From Solwaraspora sp. WMMD1047 (GTDB lineage: Bacteria; Actinomycetota; Actinomycetes; Mycobacteriales; Micromonosporaceae): a stretch of DNA of 64,000 nt. The stretch covers positions 1,426,001 through 1,490,000 of the forward strand of contig NZ_JARUBL010000001.1 in NCBI RefSeq assembly GCF_029626155.1, read 5' to 3'. The number at the start of each line of letters is the position of its first letter. Within the stretch, counting starts at the first letter, position 1. Shown piece after piece: positions 24,553-31,122 of the stretch. The position numbers were made by a program, and so were the translations under genes. The notes below the pieces were generated by a model, which saw only the letters and a list, made by a program, of their open reading frames with translations, ran no database searches and was not told the origin of the DNA.

Positions 24553-25964
24553 TGTCCGGGGATTCTTCCATGGATGCGTTGCCGCGGCTTGGTGCGGGCG
24601 CCGCGTGGCAACACATCGGGCTGGGCGTGCTGTCACAGTCGGTGCCGCGAGAGCTCATCGATGAGGCGGTAGCGGCGACCGGAGTCACTCAGCGGCGGGT
24701 ACGTCTGCTGCCGGCTCGGGTGGTGGTGTTGTTTGTGTTGGCGATGTGCCTGTTCAGTACGGACGGCTACCGGCAGGTGTGGCGGTTGCTGGTTTCGGGC
24801 TGGCCCGCGTTGGCCAGGATCACCCCTACCACCTCGGCGTTTTCTCAGGCCCGTCAGCGGTTGGGGGAGGCGCCTCTGAGATATCTGTTCGAGCGGGTGG
24901 CCGGGGCGCGGGGCGAGCCGGGCATGCCCGGCGTGTTCGTGGCCGGACGGCGGGTCGTGGCCTGGGACGGCACCAAGCTGCAGACGGCCGACAGTCCCGC
25001 CAATGAGGCCGCTTTTGGTCGTGATGCGGGTGGCGGTGGCAACACGGCGGGCTACCCACGGCTGTGGCTGTTGACGTTGATCGAGTGTGGCACGCATGCG
25101 GTCATCGGTGCGTCGTTCGGCCGCGAAGCGGAAATGGTCCAGGCCCGCGCCCTGCTTCCCCTGCTACGGGAAGACATGCTGCTCGTCGCTGACCGGAACT
25201 TTCACGGCTATGACCTGTGGCGGGCAGCGGAGGCCACCGGCGCAGGACTGCTCTGGCGGATGAAGTCCAACCGCCACCTGCCCGTGGTAAGGGCACTGCC
25301 AGATGGATCTTGGATATCAGTCATCAAACCCCCACCAGGGCGGCGGCGGGGCACCGAACCGGTCATCACCGTCCGGGTGATCGAGTACACCGTCACGGTC
25401 GCCACCACCAACCGACACGGCGTGACGGCATGCCGGACCGAGCGGTACCGGCTGGTCACCAACCTACTCTGCCCGCAGGACATCACCGCGGGACAGCTGA
25501 TCGACTGCTACCACCAACGCTGGGAAACAGAGAACAGCTACCAGAACCTCAAGACCCACCAGCGAGGGTCGAAGGTCGTACTACGTTCCCACGATCCCAC
25601 CGGTGTCCGGCAGGAGATGTGGGCTCATCTCATCGTCTACCAAGCGTTACGGGACCTGATCACCACGACCGCCGCCGAGCATCACCTCGACCCCGACCGA
25701 CTACCGTTCCTGACCTGCCTACGCCTGGCACGTCGACACGTCATCAACACCGCGATCACCACCAGCCGGGACCTCACCAGCGCACTGATCACGGTCGCTG
25801 ACGAACTCCTAGACGATCAGACCGGCCCACGCCGGTCACGCTCCAGCCCCCGAGCGGTCAAACGCCCTACCTCGCCCTACCGCGGCAAGAAACGAACCGA
25901 ACCAGCATCAACCACAGCCACCTACACCACCAACCTCACCAAACCCGGCCCGGAAAGCACTTAA
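24552..25964 (+). CDS. IS4-family DDE transposase
   Basis: A 470-residue transposase (a 464-residue form from ATG 24570 is possible). The catalytic acids are D139 in VAWDGTKLQ, D214 in LVADRNFHG and E327 in the IS4 signature Y-2-R-3-E-6-K, seen as YHQRWETENSYQNLK. It would cut and join the 18-base ends of its own element. TTG 24552 lies at the edge of an RBS-blocking hairpin. The last codons and stop fall in the right terminal repeat. Confidence 0.93.
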   Translation: MSGDSSMDALPRLGAGAAWQHIGLGVLSQSVPRELIDEAVAATGVTQRRVRLLPARVVVLFVLAMCLFSTDGYRQVWRLLVSGWPALARITPTTSAFSQARQRLGEAPLRYLFERVAGARGEPGMPGVFVAGRRVVAWDGTKLQTADSPANEAAFGRDAGGGGNTAGYPRLWLLTLIECGTHAVIGASFGREAEMVQARALLPLLREDMLLVADRNFHGYDLWRAAEATGAGLLWRMKSNRHLPVVRALPDGSWISVIKPPPGRRRGTEPVITVRVIEYTVTVATTNRHGVTACRTERYRLVTNLLCPQDITAGQLIDCYHQRWETENSYQNLKTHQRGSKVVLRSHDPTGVRQEMWAHLIVYQALRDLITTTAAEHHLDPDRLPFLTCLRLARRHVINTAITTSRDLTSALITVADELLDDQTGPRRSRSSPRAVKRPTSPYRGKKRTEPASTTATYTTNLTKPGPEST

Positions 25965-26042
25965 CTTCCTGGCATTGCGCTATAGCGACAACAGATCGTC
26001 ACGACTCCGCCCGCAAGCAGAGGGGAGTGCCGCCGAGGCCGA

Positions 26043-26783
26043 TCAGGGGGTCAGCGACAACGACGGGCCGGCGATGTCCACCGGACCGTTGAAGGCATGC
26101 CGGGCGGCGTCGGCGGCCGCGTTCGGCTCGGTTCCCGGCCACAGATGGGTGAGCACCAGACGGCCCACCCCGGCGGCGGCCGCGTATTCGCCGGCCTGGC
26201 GAGCGGTGCTCAGGTAGGCGCGATCGTCCACCGGCGTCTCCTCGACGAAGGTGGCCTCGGCCAGCAACACATTGGCTGAATCGGCGAGCACCGCGATGTC
26301 GGGGCTCGGTCCGGTGTCGCCGGTGTAGGCGAGCGTGACTCCGTCCGCCGTCAGGCGCATGCCGAGATTGGGTACGTGGTGCGGCAGTGCCCGGGTGGTC
26401 AGCCGGAACGGCCCTACCTCATAGCGACTGTCGTCGGCGATCGCCCGCAGGTCATACGCGTCGGCGAGCAGGTGGGGCGAGTCGAGGGCGAGGACCGCGT
26501 CGACCGCGCCCTGCGGGGCGTAGACCGGCAGCGCATCGGTCACGGTCGGCCCGAGCACCCGGGCGCGGAGCAGCGGGCTGAGGTCGGCGCAGTGGTCCGG
26601 ATGCCCGTGGGTGACGAGTACGGCGTCGACCGCGTCCGGGGGTAGTCGCGCCAGCAGCGCAGGCAGGACGGCGCACCCGGGGTCCAGCAGGACCGTGAAC
26701 CCCTCGTGTTCCACCAGATAACCGCTGCACGCCTGGCCGGCCGCGGGCCATGCGCCGCAACCGCCCAGCACCGTGATCCGCAC
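26043..26783 (-). CDS. Metallo-beta-lactamase-fold hydrolase (RNase Z-like)
   Basis: A 246-residue enzyme of the MBL fold. The zinc motif HGHPDH is at 59-64, followed by the later ligands in LPHHVPNLGMRL, YTGDTGPS (Asp) and LTHLWPG (His). The sequence resembles the cyclic-nucleotide-phosphodiesterase/RNase Z-like branch of actinobacteria more than true beta-lactamases. It has no signal peptide. ATG 26783 starts directly at the first beta strand (MRITVLGGCG). It is convergent with 23532-24377 across the IS. Confidence 0.88.
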   Translation of the reverse strand: MRITVLGGCGAWPAAGQACSGYLVEHEGFTVLLDPGCAVLPALLARLPPDAVDAVLVTHGHPDHCADLSPLLRARVLGPTVTDALPVYAPQGAVDAVLALDSPHLLADAYDLRAIADDSRYEVGPFRLTTRALPHHVPNLGMRLTADGVTLAYTGDTGPSPDIAVLADSANVLLAEATFVEETPVDDRAYLSTARQAGEYAAAAGVGRLVLTHLWPGTEPNAAADAARHAFNGPVDIAGPSLSLTP

Positions 26784-26886
26784 ATCGGACAGTAACGCCG
26801 CCGAGACCGCTCTCGTTACCCGGTGGTCGACCTCAACCGCGCTCCGCCAGTTGAACGACTGTCACTCGACATCATCATAGCGCTGT

Positions 26887-26922
26887 GCACATGCAGATGC
26901 ACATGCAGATGCACTTGCATAT
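26887..26922. repeat. Three tandem 12-base repeats
   Basis: GCACATGCAGAT occurs at 26887-26898 and 26899-26910, followed by the variant GCACTTGCATAT at 26911-26922. The array lies in the 5' region of a small membrane-protein gene and is rich in ATGCA/TGCAT, like the operator-like palindrome at 28791-28809. Confidence 0.8.
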
Positions 26923-26949
26923 GACACTGGGTTGATGGAGTATGACCAG

Positions 26950-27231
26950 ATGTCGATGACGTCGATGGGTGGGGGGTCCGGGCGAGGGACACCCGGTTTG
27001 ACCGTGGTCCTGGTCCTGTTGGGGACGGAGTCCCTGCTGATCGCCTTCTCGGTTGGGTCGGCCATGATGGGCCAGTCCGCCCTCGCGGTGATGGCGGGAA
27101 CGGCCGCCATCACCTTGGCGGGCGAGATCGTTCGCCGGTTTCTGACAACCGCATCCGTCGATGGCACGCACCGGGGCGGCCGGAGATCCGTCGGCCGGGG
27201 TCACTCCGGTGCTCCGGGTGATGCGCCGTGA
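26950..27231 (+). CDS. Small membrane protein, unknown
   Basis: A 93-residue protein with a Gly/Ser N terminus, two hydrophobic segments at about 17-38 and 40-65 (LTVVLVLLGTESLLIAFSVG and SALAVMAGTAAITLAGEIV), and a basic Gly/Arg tail. ATG 26950 has GGAG 9 bases upstream; TTG 26932 and ATG 26935 are in frame. No family recognised. Confidence 0.5.
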   Translation: MSMTSMGGGSGRGTPGLTVVLVLLGTESLLIAFSVGSAMMGQSALAVMAGTAAITLAGEIVRRFLTTASVDGTHRGGRRSVGRGHSGAPGDAP

Positions 27232-27248
27232 CGCCGCCGTTGCGACGA

Positions 27249-27590
27249 TCAGCGGGGGGCGCCGCCGAGGCCGATCTCGTTGCCGTCGGGGTCGCGGTAG
27301 GTGATCTTGCGTACGCCGTTGTCGTAGGTTTCGCGGTTGGCCGGTTCGAGGCCGCGGGCGGCGATCGCCGCGACCCGGTCTTCGAGGTCGTCGACGAAGA
27401 TGGTCTGCCGGGCGTGGCCGGCGTGCTCGGGGTCCTGGTCGATGTAGACGTAGCGGTGTTCGGCCAGCTCCCACACCGCCTCGGTCTCGTGGGCGAGGAA
27501 GGACGGCGGGGAGCCGAGCAGCTTCTCGTACCACGGCAACGCGGCCGCGTAGTCGCTCACCGGGACGCCCGCGAACAGGTCGACTGCCAT
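27249..27590 (-). CDS. Single-domain VOC protein
   Basis: A 113-residue vicinal-oxygen-chelate protein. It has the opening VDLFAGVPVSDYAAALPWYE, a central WELAEHRYVYIDQDPEHAG, and the closing TYRDPDGNEIGLGG in which the Glu is the usual metal ligand. Such proteins act as isomerases, dioxygenases or small-molecule binders; the substrate is unknown. It overlaps nothing and is convergent with the small membrane protein. Confidence 0.88.
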   Translation of the reverse strand: MAVDLFAGVPVSDYAAALPWYEKLLGSPPSFLAHETEAVWELAEHRYVYIDQDPEHAGHARQTIFVDDLEDRVAAIAARGLEPANRETYDNGVRKITYRDPDGNEIGLGGAPR

Positions 27591-27627
27591 CCGGCGATGG
27601 TAGTTGCCAGCTATGGCAGCCCGCTGC

Positions 27628-27831
27628 TCAACGGGCGGACGCGCCGTCCTTCAACCCGGCCACGAAGGCGGTCCAGGCCGTGGGGGAGAACCGCAACGCC
27701 GGCCCCGCCGGGTCCTTACTATCGCGTACGCCCACCGCGTCCCCAAGCACAGCAACCTCGGTGCACTGCCCATCGCCGGACGAACGGCTCGACTTGCGCC
27801 AGGAGGCGTTGGCGAGATCAGGGGTGATCAT
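27628..27831 (-). CDS. DUF397 protein
   Basis: A 67-residue DUF397 protein with the family hallmarks WRKSSRSSGDGQCTEVAV, VGVRDSKDP and LRFSPTAWTAFVAGLK. DUF397 proteins accompany XRE/DUF5753 regulators throughout sporulating actinomycetes and may antagonise them, as in the WhiJ system of Streptomyces. Its ATG (27831) lies 14 bases inside the end of the XRE gene, so the two are coupled. Confidence 0.93.
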   Translation of the reverse strand: MITPDLANASWRKSSRSSGDGQCTEVAVLGDAVGVRDSKDPAGPALRFSPTAWTAFVAGLKDGASAR

Positions 27832-28705
27832 CCCGGTCCCTTTCTGCGTCGAGAGCGGCGACCCGTTGCTCGATCAGACGCACCGAGTCGCTTCGGTTGA
27901 GTGCAGCGGCCTGGAGGTGCTGGTAGTAGATGGTAATGCGTCGGACCTCAGATTCGTGCTCCACGAAGACGTCACCGGCGATGCTGTCGACATAGATCAG
28001 ATCCGGGTCGGCGGGATCCGGGAACTCCATCACCACGAACGATCCCGGCATGCCGGTGTGGGCGCCTACCGAGAACGGGACCACCTGGAACGTGACCTGC
28101 GGCAGCTCTGCCACCTCGATCAGCGCCTTGAGCTGGGCGTGCATGACACCGGCATCACCGACGACGCGGTGCAGCGCGGCCTCGTCAACGATCGCCCAGA
28201 GCTGCAACGGGTCGTCCGCGCGGTGCAGCGCAGCCTGACGCTGCATGCGCATCTCCACCCGCCGCTCAACCTCCTCCTTGCTCGCCAACGGCAGGACTCC
28301 GGCGATGACCGCGCGCGCGTACTCCTCGGTCTGGAGGAGGCCGGGGATGAACAGGGACTCGTAGTTGCGGATGCTGCGGGCGCCGGCCTCGAAGCTGACG
28401 TAGGTGAGGTACTGCTCGGTGAGGTCGTCCTCGTAATCCTGGAGCCAGCCGAGGTGGCCGGCGTCCTTGGCCAGGTCGAACAGCTTGGCGCGTTCGTCGG
28501 AGTCGGTCACGCCGTAGCGGTTCATCAGGATGATGAGCGTCCGGCGGTGCGGGCGTACCTTCGCGGTCTCGATCCGCCACAGGGTCGCGCCGTTCAGCTT
28601 CGTCTGCTCGGCGGCGTCGTCGCGGGTCAGGCCGGCGGCCTGCCGTAACCGCTTCAACTCGCCCGCCAGCCGGCGCATCCGGACGGTCGGTGGTTGCCTG
28701 CCCAT
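27818..28705 (-). CDS. XRE-family regulator with DUF5753 domain (WhiJ-like)
   Basis: A 295-residue regulator. The helix-turn-helix is at about 10-70 (RRLAGELKRLRQAAGLTRDD, TKLNGATLWRIE), followed by a DUF5753 domain (SIRNYESLFIPGLLQTEEYA, VVPFSVGAHTGMPGSFVVME). ATG 28705 is chosen with GAGGGG upstream; GTG 28714 is a close alternative. It pairs with the overlapping DUF397 gene and two small divergent genes, a widespread actinomycete locus linked to development. A palindrome at 28791-28809 could be its operator. Confidence 0.92.
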   Translation of the reverse strand: MGRQPPTVRMRRLAGELKRLRQAAGLTRDDAAEQTKLNGATLWRIETAKVRPHRRTLIILMNRYGVTDSDERAKLFDLAKDAGHLGWLQDYEDDLTEQYLTYVSFEAGARSIRNYESLFIPGLLQTEEYARAVIAGVLPLASKEEVERRVEMRMQRQAALHRADDPLQLWAIVDEAALHRVVGDAGVMHAQLKALIEVAELPQVTFQVVPFSVGAHTGMPGSFVVMEFPDPADPDLIYVDSIAGDVFVEHESEVRRITIYYQHLQAAALNRSDSVRLIEQRVAALDAERDRDDHP

Positions 28706-28750
28706 GGTCGACACCCCTCGTGTGGTCACTGCCTGCCGTAGTCTCTGCCC

Positions 28751-28780
28751 GCCGTAGCCGTAGCCGTAGCCGTAGCCGTT
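28751..28780. repeat. Hexamer repeat (GCCGTA)n
   Basis: Four exact GCCGTA units and a fifth variant GCCGTT run from 28751 to 28780 in the 5' region of the XRE gene. Such a run can expand or contract and would shift the distance between the palindrome at 28791-28809 and the gene. Confidence 0.85.
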
Positions 28781-28790
28781 GCCTGCCGTC

Positions 28791-28809
28791 ATTGCATGCC
28801 AGATGCAAT
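28791..28809. promoter_or_regulatory. Palindrome between divergent XRE and small genes
   Basis: ATTGCAT (28791-28797) and ATGCAAT (28803-28809) are perfect 7-base arms with a 5-base spacer, followed by a half-site-like AATGCAAG near 28821. Position in the divergent control region suggests an operator for the XRE protein. Confidence 0.45.
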
Positions 28810-28950
28810 CCCGACGCTTGAAATGCAAGGATTGCCGGGCAAACCTCACCCAAGCATTATCACTCTTCGTACGGCGCCCGTCACGGGCAAGCTGGTGGGT
28901 TGTGGACGGCGGCAACCGTCCACAACCGACCGCCGAGGGAGGGGTCGGTC

Positions 28951-29085
28951 ATGCTCACGGTTGGTGCTCTGGTCGGTACGTGCCTGCTGGGTTTCCTGGC
29001 GGGCTTGTTCGCGTTCCGCGTCAAGAGCCGGTGGTGCCCGGAGTGCGGGTCGCTCACCTACCCGACACCCGAACGGCGCCCCTGA
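28951..29085 (+). CDS. Small membrane-anchored protein with CxxC
   Basis: A 44-residue protein: one membrane helix at about 3-22 (VGALVGTCLLGFLAGLFAF), then a short cytoplasmic tail with WCPECG, a possible metal-binding CxxC. A strong GAGGGAGGGG site precedes ATG 28951. It is the first of two small genes divergent from the XRE/DUF397 pair; the next starts one base after its stop. Confidence 0.65.
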   Translation: MLTVGALVGTCLLGFLAGLFAFRVKSRWCPECGSLTYPTPERRP

Positions 29086-29086
29086 C

Positions 29087-29263
29087 GTGGCCGCCCTTGA
29101 CGAGTTGACGGGGGAGTGCGAGTTCTACGCCGCCATCCACGAACTCGCGATCGTCGCCTGGCGCACCGGTCGCACCGTCGAAGCCCTGCTGGCCCTGGCG
29201 GACGCCATCGACCCGGTCCCGTTCCCCGGTTCGGTAACCGGAAACGGCGTTGCTGAATCCTGA
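29087..29263 (+). CDS. Small hypothetical protein of the XRE/DUF397 locus
   Basis: A 58-residue acidic, helical protein (LTGECEFYAAIHELAIVAWR, then TVEALLALADAIDP). GTG 29087 lies one base after the preceding stop, so the two genes form a unit. I recognise no named domain, but similar short acidic proteins are often seen beside such regulators. Confidence 0.6.
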   Translation: MAALDELTGECEFYAAIHELAIVAWRTGRTVEALLALADAIDPVPFPGSVTGNGVAES

Positions 29264-29389
29264 ATCGCCGCAGCGGCTGGAGTGGCGCCCACCTGCAGCC
29301 GCCGCTCAGTAGGTGGTCAACACGCCTTGCGACAACACGGCAAAGAATCTACTTTCGTCGATCTAACTGCTGCCTTCGTAAGGAGAAGC

Positions 29390-29692
29390 ATGCTGAAGGA
29401 ATCCTGGCTCCGTCGGCTCGGCATCGTCTCGGCGGTGGCGGCGTTCGGCCTGACGATCACACCGGCGGCCGCGCACGCCGACGGGTACGACACCGCCCGC
29501 AGCGCGGTCGGCTTCGGAGTGGACAAGAGCGTCAACGGAGCGATCGCGCAGTCCATGCAGCGGGCCCGAGAGGCGATCCTCGCGGTCGGTCACGACTGCA
29601 CCCCTGGGGCCTACAACACCCGCCTGGTCTACGCCTCTCCGGGCGGCACCTGGGTCTACGAGTCCACCCACCACGCGATGTGCGTCGACTGA
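29390..29692 (+). CDS. Small secreted protein with two cysteines
   Basis: A 100-residue protein with a Sec signal peptide (about 1-30, ending AAAHA), leaving about 70 residues outside the cell. A helix-like segment (SVNGAIAQSMQRAREAILAV) is followed by cysteines C70 and C98, which may pair. ATG 29390 follows AAGGAGAA. I recognise no family; the plan resembles the protein at 6804-7070. Confidence 0.7.
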   Translation: MLKESWLRRLGIVSAVAAFGLTITPAAAHADGYDTARSAVGFGVDKSVNGAIAQSMQRAREAILAVGHDCTPGAYNTRLVYASPGGTWVYESTHHAMCVD

Positions 29693-29738
29693 TCAAGCAG
29701 ATCCCGCCCGCGACCACGAAGCTCCTGCCGGGCCACCG

Positions 29739-29799
29739 CACGAGGTGAACACCAGTTACCCTACATCGCGGTTTTAGGGTAACTGGTGTTCACCTCGTG
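29739..29799. repeat. Long perfect hairpin, 24-base stem
   Basis: Bases 29739-29762 and 29776-29799 are perfect 24-base inverted repeats around a 13-base loop; after one unpaired base (29800) five more pairs extend the stem (29734-29738 with 29801-29805). It follows the secreted-protein gene by 46 bases. There is no downstream T-run, so a simple intrinsic terminator is doubtful; a MITE-like repeat or processing site is possible. Confidence 0.75.
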
Positions 29800-29861
29800 G
29801 CGGTGCATCCGGTGCATCCGGTGCGGACGGTGCGGTGGCGGGCAGCGGGCACCATGTGGAC

Positions 29862-30338
29862 ATGCGACTTGAACTGGCAACGGAGGTGCTGTGTGCCAGC
29901 GCGCCGGCCCTCTTCGCCGTCGGGACGATCACTTCCGTGTTCGCCGGTAGGACACTGGATGGTCGTCGACTCCATCGCTACGGCAAGGCCACCGAGGCGG
30001 AGGTGGTGAGTTCTCACCTCGCTGACGCCATGCACCACGGGAACGATCGGGTGGCGAGGGTGCGGTACCGGACCGAGGCGGGTCAGGACGTCGAGGCGGA
30101 GGTCAGCTTCGAGGACCGCCTCCTCCCCGCCGAGCCCGGCGACGTCCTGCCGGTGCGGTACGAACCGGTCCGCCCACTCGTGGTCCGGGTCGACCTGCCG
30201 CGCTACAGCGGCCGACCCGCCATCCGCAGGGCGACCATCGGGCTCGCGATCTCCGGCACCGTGACCGCGTTGATCCTCGCCTTCGTTCTGCTGGCGCTCA
30301 TCGATGTCCTCATCGGCGACACCACGCCGGCGCGCTGA
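29862..30338 (+). CDS. Small membrane protein, DUF3592-like
   Basis: A 158-residue protein with hydrophobic segments at about 10-28 and 128-150 flanking a beta-rich extracytoplasmic part. That part has the pattern RVRYRTEAGQDVEAEVSF and PGDVLPVRYEPVRP, typical of DUF3592. ATG 29862 is used; an in-frame ATG at 29835 would add nine residues. Function of the family is not known. Confidence 0.65.
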   Translation: MRLELATEVLCASAPALFAVGTITSVFAGRTLDGRRLHRYGKATEAEVVSSHLADAMHHGNDRVARVRYRTEAGQDVEAEVSFEDRLLPAEPGDVLPVRYEPVRPLVVRVDLPRYSGRPAIRRATIGLAISGTVTALILAFVLLALIDVLIGDTTPAR

Positions 30339-30377
30339 CCGGCTCCGGGCCTGACCGCCCGCCCGCTGGACGACCGA

Positions 30378-31007
30378 TCAGCGTCGGGGTGCTTCGGCCT
30401 GGACCCGCAGGCCCAGCGCCATCGCCACGGTGACCGCCTGGTCGGCGTCGATTACCGCGTCACGCAGTTCCGTGGTCAGCGGGTCGAGTGTGGACAGATC
30501 CGAGCCGCGTAGGTCGGCGCGGGTCAGGTTGGCGCGGGTCAGCACGGCGCCGGAGAGGTCGACGTGCTGGATGGTCGCACCGGCCAGCTTGGCGCCGGTC
30601 AGGTCGGCCTCCCTCATCCGCGCCGAGATGATCGACGCCTTCTCCAGGTCGGCGCCGGCCAGCGAGACGAACGACCAGTCGCCGCCGGCGACCTTGAACA
30701 GCCCGAACGTGCACCTGTCGAAGGTGCTGCCGACCAGCTTGCACGAGGTGAAGCTGGCGTCGAAGAACGAGCAGCCGGTGAAGACACAGTTCACGAACGC
30801 GGTGGACGAGTGCTCCGAGGCGTTGAACTTGCAGTCGTTGAAGGTGCAGTCGGTGAAGCTGGCGCCAGAGCTGACCGCCTCAGTGAGGTCGACGCCGAAG
30901 AACGCCACCCGCTCGTGCGTCTCGCCGGTGATCTCCCGGCACTCCCAGTCGGCGTCCCGCACCTCGGTCTCGGTTCGCGCCGACTGGGCACGCATCCGTT
31001 CCGTCAT
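30378..31007 (-). CDS. Pentapeptide-repeat protein
   Basis: A 209-residue protein whose residues about 30-190 form pentapeptide repeats A(D/N)LXX (for example SFTDCTFNDCKFNASE, ADLTGAKLAGATI, ANLTRADLRGSDLS), folding as a right-handed quadrilateral helix. Some members (Qnr, MfpA, McbG) mimic DNA and protect gyrase; most have unknown roles. ATG 31007 has a GGAGGCG site. The ten codons upstream in the frame are without support. Confidence 0.9.
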   Translation of the reverse strand: MTERMRAQSARTETEVRDADWECREITGETHERVAFFGVDLTEAVSSGASFTDCTFNDCKFNASEHSSTAFVNCVFTGCSFFDASFTSCKLVGSTFDRCTFGLFKVAGGDWSFVSLAGADLEKASIISARMREADLTGAKLAGATIQHVDLSGAVLTRANLTRADLRGSDLSTLDPLTTELRDAVIDADQAVTVAMALGLRVQAEAPRR

Positions 31008-31122
31008 TGCCACGCCTCCCTCACCCACCCCACCCGGCTGGACACCCCGCCGCGTCAGCACCCGGCCGCGTCCTGCCCGCGCCGGCTACGTCAGCGTCAC
31101 GTCGTAGCAGGGCCCGGTCGGG

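Larger units (their letters stand above)
24455..25977 (+). mobile_element. IS4-family insertion sequence, 1,523 bp
   Basis: The element carries one transposase gene and perfect 18-base terminal inverted repeats, CAATGCCAGGAAGTTAAG at 24455-24472 and its complement at 25960-25977. It is flanked on both sides by CGCTATAGCG (24445-24454 and 25978-25987), read as a 10-base target duplication. Ends, transposase and duplication all look intact, so insertion seems recent. The transposase stop codon lies inside the right repeat. Because the duplicated target is itself palindromic, the exact duplication length (about 6-10 bases) cannot be fixed from one copy. Confidence 0.88.
24432..26000. repeat. Perfect palindromic target site split by the IS
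   Basis: Bases 24432-24472 and 25960-26000 are exact inverted repeats of 41 bases. The inner 18 are the IS ends. The outer 23 belong to the host: GACGATCTGTTGT (24432-24444) plus CGCTATAGCG on the left, and CGCTATAGCG plus ACAACAGATCGTC (25988-26000) on the right. Removing the IS and one duplication rebuilds a perfect 36-base palindrome between two convergent genes (ends 24377 and 26043). It may have been a hairpin terminator, although no T-run follows. Confidence 0.8.

Noticed and set aside
28751-28780. Possible CRISPR-like repeat
   Set aside because: Units are six bases and contiguous without spacers; a simple tandem repeat.
29716-29727. 12-base match (ACGAAGCTCCTG) to the IS left-end hairpin, suggesting an IS remnant
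   Set aside because: Many 12-base matches are expected by chance in 64 kb of biased DNA, and no other IS sequence adjoins.
29739-29799. Ordinary intrinsic terminator
   Set aside because: Stem far longer than usual and no T-tract; kept as a hairpin of unknown role instead.
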